This document shows positions 55,780 to 64,000 of a stretch of DNA of 64,000 nucleotides, piece after piece (the first letter of the stretch is position 1; each line of letters starts with the position of its first letter). Origin of the DNA: Salinispora arenicola (lineage in GTDB: Bacteria > Actinomycetota > Actinomycetes > Mycobacteriales > Micromonosporaceae). The stretch spans positions 310,001 to 374,000 of the forward strand of contig NZ_VFOL01000001.1 of NCBI RefSeq assembly GCF_006716065.1. Direction: 5' to 3'. The notes under the pieces are model-generated. The model made no database searches. It saw only the letters and a program-made list of their open reading frames with translations, and was not told the origin of the DNA. The position numbers were made by a program, and so were the translations under genes.

Positions 55780-55849
55780 CGATCGCCTCCTCCGATGACA
55801 CGGTTGTCAGTCTTTGCCTGTCGATGGTCCGGGAGCCGCTGCGCCGTGG

Positions 55850-58800
55850 TCATCGAGACTCCCCACGTGCGGGGGGTCGTGGTGGAGCGGTTGGCAGGGC
55901 AGGTAGGCCTGCCAGAATCGGCACCTGTCCCTCGTGGCCGGCGTGGGGTGGGTCGATGCCGGGAATCGCGCCCGCACTCCAGAGCGCCGGCTCAGGCTCT
56001 GACGGGTCCGGTGGTGTGGGCGATCGGTCCGGTGGTGTCAGCACCGGTGGTTGGTATCTCACCAACAGCAGGCACACGATCAGCGGGAGCCCGATCAGCC
56101 GGACGTACCTGGCCAGATTCGTTAGGGTGAGGACCTGACCACTCGGATCACCGGATGCGGCCTCTGACGAGGATGCTCCGACGGTCGGGTCCTCCGACCG
56201 GGGCGGAGGCTCTGCCCGGGGCAGGGGCTCCGACCGGGGCAGGGGCTCCGACCGGGGCAGGGGCTCCGACCGGGGCAGGGGCTCCGACCGGGGCAGGGGC
56301 TCCGACCGGGGCAGGGGCTCCGGCTCCACGTTCGGTGACGCTGACGGCAGCGGCAGGCCCAGCCGCTCGGCGTCGGCCACCGAAATCGAGAAGTAGAGCC
56401 CGCGGTCAACGCTGATCTCCCGGTGGATCGGTAACCCGGCACGTTCGATGAACACGTTGCTCCGCTCGAGCCGTGCTTGAGCGTGATACACCGCGTCCGC
56501 CCGGTAGCGGTAGTAGATGCCGTCGTGTTTCGTGGTGGTGGCCTGTTCAGTACCGCGGGTGTGTCCGAGGCCGGAGCCCGTCGTGAGGTTCCCACTGAGG
56601 GTTGGCCCGCCGAGCAGTCGGGCATCCTCGCCTGTTGGCCCCTGCCCGGCCAGCCCCAGGGTGGCACCGACGGTTCGGCTTGGTTGGACGGTCCGCCCGT
56701 GCTCGGCATTGACCGCGGTTTCCTGCTCGCGGCTGACGGTGTGGCTACCCAGGTAGGCCGGGTTGACCACTTGCAGTCCCAGTCGGAGCCGAAAGACCTT
56801 CGTCGTGAGCGGCCCGTCGTGGACCACCGTGGTGTCATAGGTGGCGTCGAGAAGCCGCTGCAGATGACCCACCCGCATCGCCTCACTGAGAAACTGGTCG
56901 AGCTTCGCGCCGCCGGGGGTGGCTTCGCCGGCTACGCGAGCAGCGGTACTCCGGGAGGCGGCGCCGAGTGGATTGGTGGTGCGTTCCAGCAGGTCGCGGA
57001 GATGATCGGTCAGTGGGCCGCGAGGCATCGCCTCGACCACCACATCCGACCGACTGAGCTCGATTCTGTCCACTCGCGGGTGTGGCGGTGTGTCGCTGAT
57101 GGGGCCAACGGTGGTGGCGGTGCGGCTGGGAGGCGGGTCGGTGGGGCCTTCGGTGCTCACGGTCGGGATCAGCAGGTCGACTGTGCCCGTCACCTCCTCG
57201 TCCACGTGGACCCGCCGCCGCTCTGGGTGTCGGTCGGTGCTCGTGCGCAGTCCGGCCTTGTCGAACAGGTTCGCGTACTGTCGATGCCGGAACACCTCGA
57301 TGGTGTACTGGACGGGGACGGTGAACCGCTCGATGCCAGAGTCAAGCTTGGCGGTGTCCTTGATCTTCGACGAGTGTGTGTCGGTGGCACCGGTACGGCG
57401 CTGTCCGCCCTGAGTAGCGGCGATGCCGGGTCGGCCACCCGTGGTGTTGGTGCGGGCAGCAGTCAGGTCATGGCCTCCCTCTCGGAGGTTGTAGGCGAGT
57501 GCGATGGAGGTTGACCACCCCCGTCCTGTCGTCGTGGCTTCGGCGCCCTTGTCGTCGCCTTGGGCCACGTGGCGCAGGGCGACCTCCTGCTCGGTTCCGA
57601 CATGCTGGGCGTCGGCGGTGTGCAAGCGCCCGCTGACTCGGATGAGGACGGTTTCCTGCCCCTTCCAGATCGGACGGGTGACCATGGTGCTCACGCCACC
57701 GGACAGCACATCCGGCAGAACCGCGGCGGCGGTTGCCGGGGTCACCAGTGCGCGCACGGATGGGGCGGCTCCCGGCACCGCGGGAACTGCGGCGTGTCGT
57801 AGCGTGTGGGGAGCCACCTCATTCAGGACGCGCCCGAGCCGGGAGGCCAGCTGGTCCAGGCCACTCACCCCGTCCACCACCGCCGGGCCCAGGGACGCAT
57901 GGTCCGCGAGGTACGGGGGGAGACGGCGCGCCTCTGCTGCCGGCTGGAGAGGACTCTGCCCGTCGCCTACGGGAAAACCGTTGGCAATCGCCTTCCGGTG
58001 AGCAGCCAGAAACTCCGTCCCGTCGGGCACGAGCAGACGCACCGTGGCAGTGACGGGTTCGGCTGGGCGGCCGAGTCTGCTGGTCCATGAGCGCGCAGTC
58101 ACCTCATACACCATGTCGCCCCGGTAGTGGTGGTGGGCGCTGGTGTCGGTGACACCGGTCGTCCGCTTGGCGGCCAAGGTTGCCGTGCCGAGGATGTCCT
58201 GACCGCTGGTGTAGCTTGCCTGAGAACTGGCCAAGGGGATGCCGACAGTGCCGCGTACGCCCCAGCCGAAACCGGATCCGGTCGACGACGCCACAGACAC
58301 CTTGCCGGAGTTCTGCTGCTCGGAGGTCACCGCTTCCTCGGTGCCGAGCAGTCGAGGCTGGTAGACCCTGGCGGTGACCGTCACGGTCGAGTGCTGGTGG
58401 GAAAACGAATGCGCGGCCGGCGGGCCGGGCAGCACCAGTCCGCCGTTGACGAGCCGATCAAACTGGGCGGCCAGGGCGACCGGGGTGAGGCGTGGCGCGT
58501 CGGTGATGCCGATGTCGGTCAGTGCGCGGGCGACCGCCCGGTTGATGTCGTCGACACCTCGTAGCCGGATCACCCCAACGGTCCCTGGGTTTGGCAACAC
58601 CCGCTCGGCGTTTCCGAGCTGGGCCGCAAGGTCAGCCTCCGTCGGATTGAGGGTCGGTGCCGCGGCACCCGTCTCCCGATCGGCGACCGACGCGGGCAGG
58701 ACTAGACGAACAATGCCCGGGGTGGCGCTCTGGTGAGTGGTGGGGGCCGCGTGACGGGCCAGCCCCAACGCCACCAATACCCGTGGGCGGGGGTCACGGT

Positions 58801-61800
58801 GTTCGGTGAGACTGACGTGGAAGGTTGCCGCGTACTCGCGAACGAGGGCGGCACCGCTGTGTTTGATGGTGTGCTTACTGACGCCACCCGACGCGGCTGT
58901 CGAGGCGTGAGCCCGGTTCCAGACACCGGTGGCGCCAAGGCCGATACCGATGTTCGCCCCGGTGACCTTGTTGAGCAGAGGGAATCGGATGTAGGGGTTG
59001 AACTCCCCTGCGATGTTTCTACCCTGCTTGTCCTTAACCTCGATCGTGTCGGCCGTCTCCGTCGTGGTCTCCAGGGTGACCGCTGGTAGTTCAGTTTGAC
59101 TGAGGCGGTGTCCCAGTCTCGCCGTGGCCGTCACGTCGTAGCGCCGCCCACCGAGGGTGACCGACGTCGTGACTCCTGCCCCACGCAGGGCGTCGAAGTC
59201 GCCCACCAGCCGCGTGGTTGCGAGCCGGTCGCCGAGCTGGGCCCGAGCTGCCGCCACCTCCGCGGGCAGCACGGCGGAGTGCCGGATCGCGTCACCGAGC
59301 AGTTCTGTGGCCAGGTCGGCAACGGTGGTGTCCGTGGGGGACGCCTGCTCCACGGCCAGCAGTCCGGTGGGAATGTCGTCGGGGTGGTCGTTGACCGACG
59401 ACATCGTGGTCGGCGGCGGCTGCTCCCGCTGCCGTGCAGCGGGTGACAGGTCCCGTTCCGCTGTCAGGCCTTCCTCGAAACGGCTTGCCTCGTGGTTCGG
59501 GACACGTACGTAGACGGCGGCGTCGTCGCTGACAAAGGAGTGCTGCCGATCCGCAAGGGTGGTGTCGACTGTGACCTCGTATCGGCCTGAGAGCCGATAC
59601 AGGACCGTGTCACCGTCGTACGTCAGCTTGGACCGGTGGGTTCCCTCGATGGTGGTGGCGGCGGTCTGTCCCCTACTCGCACCAGCGGTGACAGCGAGCC
59701 TGGGTAGGGCCACCACGTCACCTGTGGCAATCTCGGTCACCGCCGGCAGTGGGGTAACCGCCAGCCCCACGCCCATGCTGGAGGTGCTCACCTGACCGTC
59801 GGTACGCTTGTCGGTGGTCTCGGACTCCTGGACGATGCTGGCTTCGCCGGTGCCGAGTCGTTGTGCCTGATCGAAACATGCGGTCAGGGTGAGGGCGATG
59901 TGTTGTTGACGCCCGCTGGTCAGCACGGTCACCGGGTCACCCACCACCGCACCGGTCAGGAGCTGACGACCATTGTCGTTGGTCACCAGTTTGGAGACCA
60001 GCGCATCGAGCGCGTCCACGAGTGCAGGCCCCACGGTGTTTGCCGCTGCCCAGGCTTGCGCGTCCGCACGTAGCGTCGCCAGGCCGGTGATCGCTTCCGC
60101 GACCACGAAGGTGGTGGCGTCAACACGAGGTTCGCGCATGCGCACCCGCTCGGCCTCCACCCGCGCGAACTCCGGGAAGGCCAGCCGAAGGACGTCAGTG
60201 ACCGGAGCGGAGTGACGTCTGTCCGGCGCCCCGCCAGGATCGGTACCGGCGAGGAAGACGTGCGCGGACAGCTCCGCGGTGACGTCGAACAGTGCACCGT
60301 CGGCGACAGTGACGCTGCGAGTGCTCTTGGCCGAGGTGTCGACGCTGTGGTGGAGGATTCGCTCCTCGCCCGCCCTCACGATCGCCTCGGTGTGTAGGGG
60401 GGTTGTCAGCGACGTGACGATCATTCCGAATGGAACCGCCGGCGAGACATTCGACTGTGTGATCTCGGTCGTCGTGGTGTCGCTGGCAGCGGTGGGCGCC
60501 TCGGGTGCGCCGCTGACGATCGCGCCGGCCTCGTCGGCGGAAACGGGCCTGGCCCCGGTGGGCTGCAGGACCAGCCGAAGCGTCGCCGGTTCAGCCCCAA
60601 TCGTGATCTCCATAGTCTCGCCGACCGCCAGACGCCGCACCGCTCTGTCGGCCCCGAGTCTGCGCACGAGTTCAGCTATCTGGCGGCTGGCGCCGGGCCG
60701 AAGGTCGTCTGGAAGGGCATTAGCCAGGGTGGCCGCAAGGTGTGTCGCGACGTCGCTGTCCGTCAGGCTTCTTCCAGCGACAGCACCGATTCGGGCAGAT
60801 CCCAGCACCCCGTCGTCAAGGAGGTACGCGGGGGGTGAGCCGGCGAATCGGCGGTCGGCGGTGCCGATCTGCGTGACCTGCTCGGTGGTGGCGGGACTCG
60901 CGGTGCGTAGCGCGGCGGTGGTCGGCACGGTTTGGCCGTCAGCGGTTGTGGGGTTCTCGGCAGGCAGGTGCCGCTCCGTCGAGGCCGCATGGGTGGCAGG
61001 TGGGCTCGGAGGTGGCGCGGGTGATGGCTGCAGCGTCGCCCCGACCACACCAGACACCGGTGGGGGCACCCGTCCGACGGAGCCGCTCCCGTCGGGTCGG
61101 GACCTCACGGAAAGCCCATCGTCGGCTGGAGCATTCGCCGGCGCCAGGCGCTGTGCATCCTGATCGTGATTTCGCCTTCTCAGCACCGCTTGCGTGTTGA
61201 TGGCGATCCCCAGAGCGGAGCTGTGTTTGATGGGCTCAAGCTCCTTGATCAGCTGTTGCCGCCTGGCCCTACGCTCACCGGGTGTGATCTCTTCCAGGGG
61301 AAGAAATGCGAAGTCGGCCAGCCGCTCGTCAAACCCACGCACCTCTCGCTGATACGTTTCAATATAGCCCTTTATGAGGTCACGCCAGACGTCCTTGCGG
61401 GAATGACTTTGTGCGATTCCACGGGACTGGAAGTTCTGCGCGATTCGCTCGCCATTGGTCGTGACCGCGAGTCGAGAGTCGAACACGGCCATGTGCTGCT
61501 CGTTCCCCGTACGTGCCGCCGCGCGCTGACGCAGCACGGACGTGACGATACCGCGCCCCTCCTGCGAGGTGAACGAGCTGTCATGGCCGAAGGTAGCGTC
61601 CTGCTCCAGGCGGCCGTCGACCCGAATGAAGGTGTTCGGCTCCGGAAAGTAGACCGACCGGGGATCAATCTTGGCCATCGCGTCGCGCACCCGCAAGTCA
61701 AGCTCGCCTGCCGCACGTACCTCCGGTGGCCGATCGGACTCGACGCGGTAGCCACCACTGATCAACTCGGGAGGAAAGTCGTTCACCGTGTACCGGTCAA

Positions 61801-64000
61801 TAGCCTCGGTCGCCCGGTCAAACAGGCTACTGAGATCATGGACGTCCGCGTCGCCGGTGTGCAGGTAGGTCGGCGCTCCGTCGGATCCCACCCACGCCAG
61901 CAGTCTTTCAGCATCCGGATGACGGGCCAGCAGCTCGCGAATCGCGCCGTACGGGATGGTGCGCTGGTCAGGTCGATCACCGGCCCTAATATCGTTATTG
62001 CTCCAGGTGAACCCGATCGCCACGACCGGAAAAGGTGGGTTGAGCCGCGCGAGGGAATCAACAGTCTGCGCGATGTTCCTAGCTTGACGATCGCTCCGCG
62101 CGTCACTTCCGACCCAGCCGTTCACCCCGACCACCAAGGCAAAACGACCATGAAGCGACGTGGCATCGCCGAAGCCAGCCGCATACCTGGCAACCAGGGA
62201 GGCCAGATCAACATCGGCGGTGGCCGGCACCGTCGCGACGAAGCCCGGAAGATGGCCCGCATCCGGATGACGTGGCGCCTGATCGCCCCTCATCACAGAG
62301 TTGACAGAACTGAACCGGTAGCGACGCTGTACGCCCTTGAAGGCATCCGAACCGGAATTCACCATCAGCGGCACCTGTGGCGCCGAAGACGACAGATGCA
62401 GCCCTGACCCTCCAGGCCCGGAATCATCGTTCCTGCCGACCGACCGAGGCGCGCCCGATACCCCTTGGCTGGCGGGAATCTCCTCGGAGGCGATTCGTCG
62501 CAGCTCGGTCATCAATGCCAAACGGGATTGAATGACGATTCTCCGAAGCGCGTCCGGCAACGCACCCCTGATATCCTGCCACCTGATCCACGTGGCAGGA
62601 GCATAACTTTTCGCCTGCTTGACCGGAATTGGGATCTCGTGCTGCACCTGCTGCCAGGTGGTGTCCGACGAGATCCCATAAAACACGGTGTCCCGCAGTG
62701 CATCTCGCTGCGCCCCCGTCAGCACAAAGTCATGGTGTGTCTGCGCATAGGCCTGGATCTGCTTGGCCCAGGTGTCCGGGTCGGCGTGGCTCTGGGAAAG
62801 CTGGAACAGCCCGGCGGGACGTTCGGCGGTTACTCTCGCGCCGATTCTACTGCCGTCAGTAGTGATGGCCAGCGTCCGGTCGAAGATCGCAGCGTTATCG
62901 TGAGCGTACCGCTGCTTCAGTACGGAGTCGACCAGTGCGCGACCCTCCTTGTCGCCTTCTCCGAAGGTCACGTCGTTCTCGAGTCTTTCACTCGCTCCGA
63001 TCCGGACGAAGGTGTTGGGCTCAGGGTAGTAGACACTGCGTCCGTCAACGAGGGCCATCGCCTGCCGCACGGCCAGGTCCAGCCCAGCCGCCTGCCGCAC
63101 CAGTGGAGCATTCTGGCCGACGTCGGCAGGGGTCAGGTACCCGCCGCTGACCACCTCCGGCGGCATACCGGCGTCTGCCCTGGCCGACAGTCGACGCGCC
63201 GCCTCGGCAAAGAGACTCTTGTTGTCCGGTGTGGCCAACGAGGACACATCACCGTCACCGGTATGCAGATACACCAGCTCACGCTGATGCTGATCGGTGC
63301 CACGGATCGCCTTGATGGCGTCCAACGTCACCTGCTGACGGGCCACGAACTCGCGTATCAACCCGTACGGAATCACTTTCTGATCCGACACATCACGCCC
63401 AGCAGGCGCTTTCCACGTGAACGGCACCACGGACACCGGGAAGTCACCGCGCCATCTGGCCTTGAAATCCGCCAGTTCGGCGTTGAGATCGGCCTGATTC
63501 ACTCGCCCCTCGGCTCGATTCAGTCCGACCACCAAGGCGAACCCGTTCGCCGGCCGCTCCACCTGCGCGTACCTGTTCGCCAGCTCCCACACCACGCCCG
63601 GCCTGTCTCCCACCACGGCCGGCGCTGTCGCGACGAACCCGACCGTCCCCGCTTCGTCCCTTGTCAGCTCGGCCCGCAGCGACGGCCCCACCGTCACCAC
63701 AGAACCCGCCGGCGTCAACCGCCGAGCTAGCTGCTGTTCGAAGGACCGCGAGCCACCTGCTGTCTCGACAGCTGTCGTCGTCACCGGGGGTTCCGCAGGC
63801 GCCGATCGCCCGGTGCGTCTCGGCATGGCTGACGGCGGTCGGCTACCGGTCGGCTCCGGCGCGGAGCCGCTGCCCTCGGACCGCGAATCGCTCACCGTCA
63901 GTTGTGGTGACTGGCCCGACACGGGCAACGGCGTGTCGTGCACCACAGCGCTGGCTGCGGTGACCTCAGCGATACGGTCCAGATACCGCTGCGGCAGCGC
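55850..64000 (-). CDS. Giant type VII-linked membrane protein (partial, N terminus outside window)
   Basis: At least 2,716 codons, open to the right edge. Two related alpha/beta modules of about 470 residues lie first, landmarks YLHTGDGDV with YYPEPNTFVRIG (63,270-63,020) and YLHTGDADV with YFPEPNTFIRVD (61,850-61,640). About five beta-rich modules of 245-275 residues follow, each with a pattern like K-x-x-H/Y-x-G-x-x-x-Y-R-x-x-x-x-Y-x-V (near 59,600, 58,840, 58,100, 57,320, 56,500). Then come a SEPLPR repeat, one membrane helix (about 56,105-56,055) and a Pro-rich tail. First visible gene of the ESX operon. Function unknown; perhaps a substrate or a large surface fibre. Confidence 0.85.
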   Translation of the reverse strand, partial: ALPQRYLDRIAEVTAASAVVHDTPLPVSGQSPQLTVSDSRSEGSGSAPEPTGSRPPSAMPRRTGRSAPAEPPVTTTAVETAGGSRSFEQQLARRLTPAGSVVTVGPSLRAELTRDEAGTVGFVATAPAVVGDRPGVVWELANRYAQVERPANGFALVVGLNRAEGRVNQADLNAELADFKARWRGDFPVSVVPFTWKAPAGRDVSDQKVIPYGLIREFVARQQVTLDAIKAIRGTDQHQRELVYLHTGDGDVSSLATPDNKSLFAEAARRLSARADAGMPPEVVSGGYLTPADVGQNAPLVRQAAGLDLAVRQAMALVDGRSVYYPEPNTFVRIGASERLENDVTFGEGDKEGRALVDSVLKQRYAHDNAAIFDRTLAITTDGSRIGARVTAERPAGLFQLSQSHADPDTWAKQIQAYAQTHHDFVLTGAQRDALRDTVFYGISSDTTWQQVQHEIPIPVKQAKSYAPATWIRWQDIRGALPDALRRIVIQSRLALMTELRRIASEEIPASQGVSGAPRSVGRNDDSGPGGSGLHLSSSAPQVPLMVNSGSDAFKGVQRRYRFSSVNSVMRGDQAPRHPDAGHLPGFVATVPATADVDLASLVARYAAGFGDATSLHGRFALVVGVNGWVGSDARSDRQARNIAQTVDSLARLNPPFPVVAIGFTWSNNDIRAGDRPDQRTIPYGAIRELLARHPDAERLLAWVGSDGAPTYLHTGDADVHDLSSLFDRATEAIDRYTVNDFPPELISGGYRVESDRPPEVRAAGELDLRVRDAMAKIDPRSVYFPEPNTFIRVDGRLEQDATFGHDSSFTSQEGRGIVTSVLRQRAAARTGNEQHMAVFDSRLAVTTNGERIAQNFQSRGIAQSHSRKDVWRDLIKGYIETYQREVRGFDERLADFAFLPLEEITPGERRARRQQLIKELEPIKHSSALGIAINTQAVLRRRNHDQDAQRLAPANAPADDGLSVRSRPDGSGSVGRVPPPVSGVVGATLQPSPAPPPSPPATHAASTERHLPAENPTTADGQTVPTTAALRTASPATTEQVTQIGTADRRFAGSPPAYLLDDGVLGSARIGAVAGRSLTDSDVATHLAATLANALPDDLRPGASRQIAELVRRLGADRAVRRLAVGETMEITIGAEPATLRLVLQPTGARPVSADEAGAIVSGAPEAPTAASDTTTTEITQSNVSPAVPFGMIVTSLTTPLHTEAIVRAGEERILHHSVDTSAKSTRSVTVADGALFDVTAELSAHVFLAGTDPGGAPDRRHSAPVTDVLRLAFPEFARVEAERVRMREPRVDATTFVVAEAITGLATLRADAQAWAAANTVGPALVDALDALVSKLVTNDNGRQLLTGAVVGDPVTVLTSGRQQHIALTLTACFDQAQRLGTGEASIVQESETTDKRTDGQVSTSSMGVGLAVTPLPAVTEIATGDVVALPRLAVTAGASRGQTAATTIEGTHRSKLTYDGDTVLYRLSGRYEVTVDTTLADRQHSFVSDDAAVYVRVPNHEASRFEEGLTAERDLSPAARQREQPPPTTMSSVNDHPDDIPTGLLAVEQASPTDTTVADLATELLGDAIRHSAVLPAEVAAARAQLGDRLATTRLVGDFDALRGAGVTTSVTLGGRRYDVTATARLGHRLSQTELPAVTLETTTETADTIEVKDKQGRNIAGEFNPYIRFPLLNKVTGANIGIGLGATGVWNRAHASTAASGGVSKHTIKHSGAALVREYAATFHVSLTEHRDPRPRVLVALGLARHAAPTTHQSATPGIVRLVLPASVADRETGAAAPTLNPTEADLAAQLGNAERVLPNPGTVGVIRLRGVDDINRAVARALTDIGITDAPRLTPVALAAQFDRLVNGGLVLPGPPAAHSFSHQHSTVTVTARVYQPRLLGTEEAVTSEQQNSGKVSVASSTGSGFGWGVRGTVGIPLASSQASYTSGQDILGTATLAAKRTTGVTDTSAHHHYRGDMVYEVTARSWTSRLGRPAEPVTATVRLLVPDGTEFLAAHRKAIANGFPVGDGQSPLQPAAEARRLPPYLADHASLGPAVVDGVSGLDQLASRLGRVLNEVAPHTLRHAAVPAVPGAAPSVRALVTPATAAAVLPDVLSGGVSTMVTRPIWKGQETVLIRVSGRLHTADAQHVGTEQEVALRHVAQGDDKGAEATTTGRGWSTSIALAYNLREGGHDLTAARTNTTGGRPGIAATQGGQRRTGATDTHSSKIKDTAKLDSGIERFTVPVQYTIEVFRHRQYANLFDKAGLRTSTDRHPERRRVHVDEEVTGTVDLLIPTVSTEGPTDPPPSRTATTVGPISDTPPHPRVDRIELSRSDVVVEAMPRGPLTDHLRDLLERTTNPLGAASRSTAARVAGEATPGGAKLDQFLSEAMRVGHLQRLLDATYDTTVVHDGPLTTKVFRLRLGLQVVNPAYLGSHTVSREQETAVNAEHGRTVQPSRTVGATLGLAGQGPTGEDARLLGGPTLSGNLTTGSGLGHTRGTEQATTTKHDGIYYRYRADAVYHAQARLERSNVFIERAGLPIHREISVDRGLYFSISVADAERLGLPLPSASPNVEPEPLPRSEPLPRSEPLPRSEPLPRSEPLPRSEPLPRAEPPPRSEDPTVGASSSEAASGDPSGQVLTLTNLARYVRLIGLPLIVCLLLVRYQPPVLTPPDRSPTPPDPSEPEPALWSAGAIPGIDPPHAGHEGQVPILAGLPALPTAPPRPPARGESR
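56221..56310 (-). repeat. 18-bp minisatellite (five perfect units)
   Basis: GCAGGGGCTCCGACCGGG repeated five times without change, with diverged units on both sides. In frame it encodes the hexapeptide SEPLPR, a rigid Pro-rich stalk just before the membrane helix of the giant protein. Copy number may vary between strains. Confidence 0.95.

Overview
The window is a 64 kb piece of a high-GC actinomycete chromosome, most likely Micromonosporaceae (Micromonospora or Salinispora type). This is inferred from codon bias, a type VII secretion locus, a tuberculostearic-acid (tmsAB) pair, a GpgS-type glucosyl-3-phosphoglycerate synthase, and many GTG starts with GGAGG-type ribosome sites. No 16S rRNA or similar marker is present, so the genus is inference.

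Layout. 1-13.2 kb holds mostly ordinary chromosomal genes: a partial membrane protein, an ABM-domain monooxygenase, a TipA-type MerR regulator with its own promoter, an MFS exporter, tmsA-tmsB (10-methyl fatty acid synthesis), a DUF427 protein, a membrane-anchored ricin-B lectin, an aldo/keto reductase, and a TetR gene divergent from a GNAT-MFS operon. 13.4-18.1 kb carries an integrase remnant, a vitamin B12 uptake operon (btuC-btuD-btuF plus a 2Fe-2S protein) behind a cobalamin riboswitch, apparently with a second one upstream, and tRNA-Lys(UUU). 18.1-26.5 kb is a scarred region: an MFS exporter, IS30, IS21 and IS256 transposase remnants, a 310-bp direct repeat, an acyl-CoA ligase, and a seven-repeat RCC1 surface protein lying between inverted IS256 3' fragments. 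27-33 kb is regulatory and metabolic: a CopC-CopD fusion, an ECF42-type sigma factor with its DGPF partner, and an ECF sigma factor with a fused SnoaL domain followed by a double-SnoaL protein. 33-37 kb is again decayed DNA (dehydrogenase, methyltransferase, IS256, Tn3 and resolvase fragments) around a second RCC1 surface protein and a cold-shock gene. 37-39.6 kb has an MFS exporter and gpgS.

40.1-46.6 kb is the most original part. First comes a three-gene operon of an EccC-like FtsK/SpoIIIE ATPase, a coiled-coil membrane protein and an 86-residue helical-hairpin protein, which looks like a minimal secretion machine built on type VII logic. Next are a DUF4239 membrane protein and a conserved protein of unknown function. 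That last gene is followed by two tandem small RNAs. Each folds as a circularly permuted tRNA mounted on a stem bearing the motif GNCGAACG, the layout of bacterial Y RNAs (YrlA type).

46.6-64 kb is one leftward type VII secretion locus: a giant membrane protein (over 2,700 residues, open at the window edge), an unknown 339-residue protein, the protease MycP, the ATPase EccC, the channel EccD and EccB. Neither EccE nor WXG100 substrates are inside the window.
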